From positions 1,482,807 through 1,546,806 of the forward strand of contig BCIM01000001.1 in NCBI GenBank assembly GCA_039545315.1: a stretch of DNA of 64,000 nucleotides, given 5' to 3'. Shown piece by piece: positions 56,332-64,000 of this stretch. The translations under genes and the position numbers were made by a program. Every line of letters begins with the position of its first letter. Positions within the stretch are counted from its first letter, which is position 1. Below the pieces are notes generated by a model that saw only the letters and a list, made by a program, of their open reading frames with translations, had not been told where the DNA came from and searched no databases. The DNA comes from Kondoa malvinella. Lineage: Eukaryota > Basidiomycota > Agaricostilbomycetes > Agaricostilbales > Kondoaceae.

Positions 56332-58066
56332 CTGGATGTATCGTTACGTGTATCTGTGTATATAGGATGCTGGTCGCCCATCACAGCTGTTTTGATTGGG
56401 ATCTTTGCGCTCTTCTGTCAACACGTCGACTGCTTCCAGGATGGCTCAAGACCCAGCAGGTTCGCATTATAAGCACGTAGCTGTGCAAGCATATATTGAG
56501 CTGCCGCTTCAGATGCGCTGCTGTACAACTTTGAAACCGTCCAGAGGAATTTCATGTCTTTGGATTATATCCGCTCTAGTCTGTCGCTTGCTGCGTGATT
56601 TAGCAGTCCTTTGATGTGTAGCTGTAGCCCTTGCGTCAGTCTCAGGCGCAGCAGCCGGCGTCCTTGGTCTGACCAACTTGGCGGGTTTCGCCTGGTATCT
56701 GGTAAATCGCTATAGCACGCTATCAATGCCGTACTGAAGCACAAGGAACAGTTCTCGTCACTTCTAGCCAGCGCCCTCATCTTCACTTACAATTGCGGCG
56801 GAAAACCAGCAGATCACTTCAAGTCTGGCACTTGGACCGTTGTAACTCATGGGCTGATAGAGAACGCATTGGGCTTTATATTATGTGCGCTAATTCTCTC
56901 TATACTGGGTGCCAAGCTCATCTGCCATACGTGTCAGGGTGGACGTGTCAGTTCTTGACACGCAAGCTGCTCTGTCGCATGCTGACGATCCATCCTGCAG
57001 TGGCATACGGTCTTGTGCATAGTGAGTACCTCGAACTGCTCATCGTATCAGCAATACTGACTAGCCGTAGTATACGAATAATGACTATTGAGAATCACTC
57101 GCGGGTCGAGTATCGCGTATCCATCAACATCTTGCCCGCTCGTCCTCCGTACCCAGCCTCGAATTTTTCTTGGCTACCTCTTTGATGTGTGCGCACCATT
57201 CGCGGCGCATGTAGAACTTCCAGGTTCGCCGTCACATTGGCAGCGATGAACTAGTCAAATCAAGTACTCTACAATATTGGCGCTCTGTTCTTCACCCGCT
57301 CGTCTGCAGGATATGCTCCCTAATTGCGCATCGCATGTGAGCGCACGGATATTCAGCATTGAATATTCAGCATTGCACAGCAAGAAGGGTCGCCGCAACA
57401 GCGCCTTGGTCACCTGCACACTCCTCTGTACGGCATATACTTCTCGCTGCTTAGCCCTTTGCAAAGGACTGTTGGCCTCGTGAGCTAGCCATAGGTGCGC
57501 TATGCACCTTGATGGTTATTCCGCTTCCTCCTGCCGTCCAAATTCCTCTCCCCTCTACACCTCTGGTCGACTTAGCAGCGATCGGCACGCGTACATCAGC
57601 GGCGGCAGAAGGTATGGGTCGCCCGGCAAGAACTACGACATAGCTTTGACCATTTCAAGAACAAAAAGAGTTACCCCACACTTTCGACAAAGGTCCTTTG
57701 GCGCTATCGTCTGTGGTCTTTGGTTCAAGATAACCCGGGGGACCGCTTACAACACAAAAGAGCTTCTATCTTGGTGCTGATCCACAGTAATGGCCTTCCC
57801 GAAAGAGTCAGTCGAAGCCATGACAAAAGCGCTGGGAATTTCCATTAGAAGTCCTGCAGCTTTGTTCGCTCTTCCCTTTTATTCCCGCACTGTCTGTTCT
57901 TCTCTTGCACTCATCTATATCCAATATCTTTCTGGCTCGGACCATTTACCCTTTCTTGCATTTGGCATCTTCCTGGTGAAGGCCTTTCTACCGCATATAT
58001 TACGAGATCATTAACGACATCCCACCTTACCCTTTTGTTCCTTCTCTTCGTCTATCCTCATTCAAC
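56332..58066. other. 1.7-kb gene-free region
   Basis: The largest gap of the window. Open frames at 56793-57185, 57502-57780 and 57790-58014 lack recognisable content, and splicing does not improve them. A short tandem repeat sits at 57348-57375. The last 60 bases before 58067 are strongly C/T-rich, typical of a fungal transcription start. It may be a long regulatory region or 5' leader of the zinc-finger gene, or hold a non-coding transcript. Confidence 0.45.
57348..57375. repeat. 14-bp tandem repeat, two copies
   Basis: The unit ATATTCAGCATTG occurs twice with a single differing base before each (G then A). It lies inside the gene-free stretch. Confidence 0.85.
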
Positions 58067-59538
58067 ATGGACATCCTCGAACTCGTTCACGGCAGCAACG
58101 AACCAGCTCCTCGTCGCTTCGCCTGCTTGGAAGCTGGCTGCGGCAAGTCTTTCAGCAGAAAGTCTGATCTGGCAAGGCATGCTCGCATTCACGCCAATGA
58201 CCGGTTCGTCTACTTTGCTTCACATTCAAAACATAAATTGAAACGAGCCCTTTTACAGACCTTATGCTTGTGAATGGAATGGATGTGGAAAGGCTTTCAT
58301 ACAGCGCAGCGCGCTTACCGTTCACATGAGAGTTCAGTGAGTCACTTTTCGAAACGGAAACCAGAGACCCATTGCTGATCGCTTTTCTCGTTACAGTACC
58401 GGCGAGAGACCTCATGCCTGCGAAGTCAAGGGTTGCGGAAAGGCTTTTGGAGACTCCAGCTCACTAGCTAGGCATCGCCGAGTACAGTGCGTCTCTCGGC
58501 TAAGGTTGCCAGAGCAAATGCTAACTTCTGTACTATAGTACTGGCGCAAGACCTTATTACTGCCCGCAATCTGGATGTGACAAGACTTTCTGCAGGTGAG
58601 CTTTTGCCAACGTCATCTTGTCCGCACTCACTCATGATTGCTCTAGGAAAATCACATTGACCAAACACATGAAACGACACCATCCTTATGCCTCGCCGAT
58701 GTCGCCGATCCTCCCTTGCACTCAAATGCACTCTTCCACAATCTCCTCTTACGCTGGCACGCCTCTCTTCGGTTCGCCAGCTCCTCAATCAGAAGGGTCT
58801 CCATGCCCGTCGAGTCCAGCTTTGTACTCGGAAGAAGGCTCAGAGCTACCGATGGCAGGACTCGGCATCTGTATCCCCTCTCGATACGGCGGTCCATCAT
58901 TATCAGTCCCGCCTCTTGAAGTCTTCCCACGATCGCCGAGTGTCGTCTCACACCAATCTGCCTTTTCTGCTCCATCAATGTTGCAGGCCCAACAAATGCA
59001 AGGCTATACCAATATCGACACGAGCTACTTCGAACAGAACACACTGCCACTGCCGCCTTCCGCTTCCGACGTTGATCTACAGCGCTACACCAGTCACCAG
59101 ATACCACAGTACACCAACGTGCCGGTCATGATGGATCGTCCTTCGTTACCTTCTATCGCTACCCCTCCTTATCGCTCTACTCGCTCAGTGCCTTCACCTT
59201 TCCGCTGGTCGGACTCGAAAGAACATATGAGCACTCTTCAAGACTACTGCCCTTCCAGCCCACGAACAGCCGGCCGCGAACGCTTCGACCGTTTCCTGGA
59301 CGATGCTCCATACCGCACTCCAGAATCACCCATCTTCTCTCGTTTCACTAATGCTGCAATCAACTTTCAGCCTATCCCCTCGCCAACCTGGCCAAGCTAC
59401 TTTTCTCTCAGCAGTCCTACCCAGCGCAACTTCCCTCGCTCCGACCTTTATGATTGGGACATTCGCCGCTGCTCGACCGACTCTCGCGAGGGCAGAGCTG
59501 CTTTTTCTCATCCCGGTGATGCGAATCAGGTGTTTTAG
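58067..59538 (+). CDS. Four-finger C2H2 transcription factor
   Basis: Nuclear DNA-binding regulator. Four consecutive zinc fingers span the N-terminal 140 residues across introns: CLEAGCGKSFSRKSDLARHA, CEWNGCGKAFIQRSALTVHM, CEVKGCGKAFGDSSSLARHR and CPQSGCDKTFCRKITLTKHM. All have the C-x4-C-x12-H-x3-4-H spacing of the TFIIIA/GLI-like subgroup, with TGERP and TGARP linkers. The rest (about 280 residues, one exon) is Ser/Pro/Tyr-rich, likely an activation or phosphorylation region. The start MDILELVHGSNE at 58067 follows a C/T-rich leader. Introns fall between or after fingers (near 58203, 58339, 58486, 58595). The target genes are unknown. Confidence 0.92.
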
Positions 59539-59696
59539 AGTGAATTTCCATAGTATTGTGCAATTTTCAACCAGTAATATGTGATAATGCAATATATGAA
59601 TCTACTGCACACAGCCGCCCTTGACTATATACAACCTTCTTTGGCTATGTTTACAGTTTCCCATGTCTACGATACAACATACAAAGAGTGACGAAA

Positions 59697-62600
59697 TCAT
59701 ACGAAGTCTTTGACGAACCAGCCGCCCTTGTGGAAGGCACCAGACCTAGGAAGAGAGCAATCGATAAGCGCGAGATACGAACGCGAATAACAAAGGCTTA
59801 CCGATAAAGTTCTTTTGAACGTAAATCTCTGCGCCTAACGCCCGCCAAGACAGCAGACAACCGTTCAGACGTAAGCGGTTTCAGCAGCCACCCGTCCATT
59901 CCACATTTTATGATACCGGACCGCTGATCTTCGTGCAGAGAAGCCGACACCGCAACAATAGGCACATGCTGCTTCCGACCAGATCCTTGTCCGTCAGGGC
60001 TAGTGTCTTGCTCCAGACGACGTATTCTTTCTGTAGCCGTGCGACCATCACAGATTGGCATTCTGTCAAGACAAAGTCAGGTGCAGCTCTGTTGTGTCTG
60101 TCTGACCAACTCACTGCAAGTCCATCAAAATGAGGTCGATTTCTCGATCATTCTCAAAGAATCGTACAGCCTCGCCGCCGTGAACAGTCATCGTGACTTT
60201 GTGACCCTCTTTGGACAGCTTCTTGGCAATGATAGCTCGCTGAGGTAGCAATCCTTTAATCGGCAGGAATCACCAGAAGAAAAAATTGGACATACGTTTA
60301 TCGGATCGTCTTCTACAACCAACACCCGCAATGAATCTGTAGATGGACTTCCTATACTTGAGGTAGATGACGCAGTGTCGCCTCGTTGATGATAGCCGCC
60401 GGCTGAATCTGTCTTTGGTGTCGAGGACTGTCTTCTAGGCTGTCTCATAGACTGTTTTGGAGATTGAGGAGGAGACATGCGCGGAGACGTTGTTGGTGAT
60501 CTGGCAGATTCAGTTGATGGTTTGGACTGGTCTTGCCTCCTGTCTTTCCCATTGTCGTCATTCGAGATGTAGTTTGATGAAGCATGTCCTTGCAGCGTCG
60601 AAGTCCTGCGTGTGATGCTGGGAGGTTGCATCTTGCCTGGAGCCGAGGGGTTCTTGGCGTTAGGATCACTGAACGTCATTGCGTCCACCAAGCTGTCAAT
60701 CTCTGATCGTCCAGACCCGTCGGAAGCTTGCGATTCATATGACTTCTTGGTACCACCGCTGTCCATGCTGGAAGTGCGACGAAGAGACCTTTGTGACTTG
60801 TCGGACCCGAGGGAGCCGAGAATGGACGCCTGTTCAGCAGAGGCGACGGAAGGCGAAGGCGCCGGTGTGGGTGCTTTAACGAAAGGTAGAACGACTGTAA
60901 ACGTCGAACCTTCGCCTAGGACTGAGTCTGCTCGAAGCTGACCACCCATGTTGCGAATGATGCGGGCGACTACAGCCAAACCAAGACCAAGAGCGTTTTG
61001 AGAGACATTCTCTTGCTCTGTTGGAGTGTCTTCAGTCTGCGCGACCTCTTCAAAGTCACGGAAGATAGCATCGAGCGCACGTGAGGGAATGCCCTCGCTA
61101 TTAAGGTATGTCAGTCATGTATGAGCTATTGTGATACCACATACCCGGTGTCCTGAACAGCAATCTGGTAAACTGAGGCACTGGGCGGGATGACCATGTC
61201 GCCGGCCGGTATTTCACCCCAACGAATAGTGACGGACCCACTAGCCGTGTGCTCTACCGCGTTAGAAATGATGTTGCCCAAAACTTGCGCCAATCGGACT
61301 CGATCACCCATGACTCGGTGCAGACTGGTCGGGTCTTCACACTGAATGTGAAAGTCGACGCCCTTCCGTTGAGCTTCGCTCCTGTGGATGTCCGATGCTT
61401 GCTCTATCGTGGCAGCGAGGTCAAGGGGATCTTCCAGGAAGAGCGATTGGCCATTTTCAATTCTCGTCAGATCCTGTATTGGAGATTAGAATGGCAACTC
61501 CACGCCTACAGAAGTGCACATACCAGCAAATCATTGATGACATGCACAAGGGATTTTGAGGCGACATAACTCTTGGTCAGAGCTTCTCGAGTTTCGCCAT
61601 CGAGTGAACCGTCAAGGGCCAGCTCGAGATAGTTGACGATTGCATTAAGAGGTGTTCGGACTAGTCCATGTCAATATGATGATATCACAACAGCCGATTT
61701 TGCTATTTACCTTCGTGACTTGCATTCGACAGCAAGAGATTGGTCAGACGACTCGTCTTGAGAGCAGTCTCTTTCTGTCGCCAGACTTCGATGAATTTGC
61801 CGTATACAAGGCACAAGACAGAAGCTGTTTCTTGCTGATCGTCGGTCCATGCTTTCGCCTTGCCGACGATGGCTTCAGACCACATCTTGAAGGATGTGCG
61901 AGGTTCGAGGTCTGAGCTACCGACGGCGTGCTCTTTCAAAATCTTGTCGTAAGGATTTCCAGCCTAAAATTCAGTGTAAGCTAGAATTGCGTCAGCATGA
62001 AAAAGCAACTCACCCAATGCACATGCCGAGTTTGACCACGTCGGAATAGCGCAATGAAGTCTTTGCCGGAGTCTGACAAAGGAACTGAGAGTAGTCCGGC
62101 AATGGACTGGAAGCCACCAGGGTAGTTGCTGTATCTGACATCAGCCCATAATCCACAAGGCACAAGTCGGACGTACAGATCCGGGTAATCTTGAGTAATA
62201 TCCTGTGAGACTTGAATGTTGCTGCATCGCACATGAGCCAAAAAAGTGAACTCCTAAAGCAAGCACTTACGTATATCTGCAATCACGTAAGTAATGTACA
62301 ACAGCAAGAGCCTCTTGCGTGTTTTCGAGGTTGCCAATGAGTTTTGACTCGTCGCCAATGGAAAGTATACCGAATTCGGCGTCAAAGAGGGATAGCAGGT
62401 CAGAAGCGTTGGCGATAAGATAGCCATTAGGGTTTTTGTCGGAAGGTATACTGTTGAGCATTTTGCGAGAATTGAGACGTTCGGCATAGGTGAGGCGCTC
62501 GAGATTGCGGGAAATCGATTCGCCTAATATACGACAAAGCTGGCGAATGGGACTTGGAACACGCATACCATAGCGACCATAAGTGTGACAAGAGATGAGA

Positions 62601-64000
62601 CCCCAGAGCGTGCCGAAAGCCGTGATCGAGATTGAGCCAGAAGCGCGTACACCCATGTTGGCAAGGTACTTGATGTGAATTGGACTCATGGCTCGCAGGG
62701 TGGTGTAGGACATGTCTAGAGGTGTATCGAGTTCAGCTCGATTGCGGCAGACCATCCTAGCAGTCGGCTGATCGCGATCATAGAGCAGGCGGACTCGATT
62801 GATCTTGTACAATTCTCTTGCCTGTGCTGGAATATCGGTCGAGGGAAAGTGTAGTCCTCGGTAAAGGTCTCGAGTCCTCGACCAGTCAACCAATTCAGCC
62901 ACGACTTGACCATTCCAAGACTCGTCGAACTGAAAGAACGAGATTAGCAGTCGCACATAACAACCGACGACATCGCTTACCTGGTAGATCATGACACGAT
63001 CATACCCAGTCAGATCTTTGATGACACTGACACACATCTTGAGACATGCATGCAGACTGTCTGCCTTGGCCAATTGATCGGTGACATGATTAAGCATCTG
63101 AAAGACGTTCATGTTGCGCTTCCTTCTCGGACCAGGTCTTCTTGTACTTGTCATTGTTCGTAGGAGTTTTGCAGACGAAACGGTCGATTCGAAAAGATCT
63201 TCTGCCGTAGGTGCGTAAGGCTCGCCAGCTAGACCGGTGCGCTCATCTTCGTTTGGCAACTCTTGCAATTCAGTGTAAGGCGGATTGAGAGGATCGTCTT
63301 GTAGCTCGAATTCGATGAGGTAGAGTTCTGGTCGGGTAACAGGCGACGGTCGATGCACGACACACCAACATGCCCATTCTGCAATGCTATCTCTTCCGTC
63401 CAAACCGCTGCCAGGGATACCCTCGCCAGAGAGATCAAAGTGATGCGGTCCACTCTCTTTGAGCATCTCTTCCTCTTGAGCGGCATCGATCGCATCACGG
63501 AACAGATCGGCCTCTTCCTCGGCCAGAACATCGGTGAAGCATTCCTGCTGAAAGAGGAAACTTGGCGGCAATCCTAGAAGATGACCAGAGTTCTAGATAG
63601 ATCGTCAGAGTCAGTCGAGTAAGCAGATTGGCTATACACACCTCAGACACTTGCTTGACCGGAAAGCGTCCGTCGATCATTTCTACCGCTATCAAGACAC
63701 CCCAAGCTTGAACTGATCCAGGTATGTGGATAGGCTGGACTCGGACGGTCTACATGAGCTGGAGTGCATTAACCTTTAAGCACCAGAACTGACCTCTTCC
63801 TCGCAAGACTTCAATTCACCCTCTCTACCGACGATGATCATGTGACCATCTGGTGTAGAGGCATGCTCAAATCGGGCAGTCATAAGCTGTTCTTGAGACA
63901 TGAGCGATGCAGTCGAGGCGCGAGAGTCAGCGTCTGCCATTTCTCGCTGGGCCGTTTGTCTGAGTTTGCGCGTTCGTTCAATAATGTCTGCTTCGAGCGG
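59697..64000 (-). CDS. PHY1: Fungal phytochrome hybrid histidine kinase (5' end outside window)
   Basis: Red/far-red photoreceptor. The first visible exon ends REGELKSCEEE; after an intron VRVQPIHIPGSVQAWGVLIA starts the PAS domain, with that Cys in the position that binds bilin in fungal phytochromes. The GAF domain follows (LTGYDRVMIYQ, RGLHFPSTDIPAQARELYK, SPIHIKYLANMGVRASGSIS), then PHY. The H-box is SHEVRTPLNAIVNYLELAL, split by an intron after His-Glu. ATPase motifs are NIISNAVEHTASGSV and GLGLAVV. A Ser/Thr/Pro-rich linker of some 130 residues precedes the receiver domain (LRVLVVEDDPIN, LILMDLQMPICDG, LKPLTS). It ends KGGWFVKDFV with TGA at 59697. The kinase thus carries its own phosphoacceptor Asp. 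Confidence 0.95.

Noticed and set aside
56793..57185. 130-codon plus-strand ORF
   Set aside because: Composition resembles random translation; no domain, and no splice extension improves it.

Overview
This is a fungal nuclear DNA window. Almost every gene is split by many short introns (mostly 45-65 nt, GT..AG, with CTRAY-like branch sites), intergenic gaps are small, and both strands are used. The gene set includes a COP9 signalosome CSN5, snurportin, a fungal phytochrome, an SFK1/DRAM protein and a TRI12-type MFS pump. Together these point to a basidiomycete. Intron density and compactness resemble Tremellomycetes, but the class cannot be fixed from this sequence alone. I saw no tRNA, rRNA, transposon or CRISPR array. 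Because genes are spliced, each CDS entry below spans start codon to stop codon including introns. I worked out exon joins by hand from reading frame and splice consensus.

Left part (1-20 kb): a minus-strand gene cut by the window edge; a Tem1/Spg1 GTPase with about 11 introns; a MYND-finger protein; a 677-residue conserved fungal protein with a DPR-repeat tail; a 1.3-kb stretch without a supported gene; a TRI12-like MFS pump; a HIRAN-SNF2-RING helicase (Rad5/HLTF type) converging on histidinol-phosphatase HIS2; a C48(Ulp1)-like protease; an RCC1-repeat protein; and a second MYND locus whose frame is broken.

Middle (19-38 kb): an unknown protein, NatA auxiliary subunit NAA15, a degenerate open region, an orphan MFS transporter, CSN5, an intronless PPR protein, SURF4/Erv29, a DNAJC11-type J protein, an SFK1/DRAM membrane protein and a Bin3/MEPCE RNA-capping methyltransferase.

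38-41 kb: two tiny, three-exon metallothionein genes of matching architecture flank a GNAT-like gene. Each metallothionein has a TATA-like box about 57-66 nt before its ATG. The second has a GATA/E-box/heat-shock-like motif cluster upstream. This is the most interesting accessory locus in the window, and such tiny split genes are easily missed by automatic annotation.

Right part (41-64 kb): an RPA-interacting protein, RNase P/MRP subunit POP7, an orphan polytopic membrane protein, MSH2, snurportin, RAD17 (divergent from snurportin with only 69 bp between start codons), a cytochrome P450, a 1.7-kb gene-free stretch, a four-finger C2H2 transcription factor, and a phytochrome hybrid histidine kinase running off the right edge. 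Genome-maintenance genes (Rad5-like, RPA-interacting, MSH2, RAD17) are frequent, but nothing in the sequence shows they are co-regulated.
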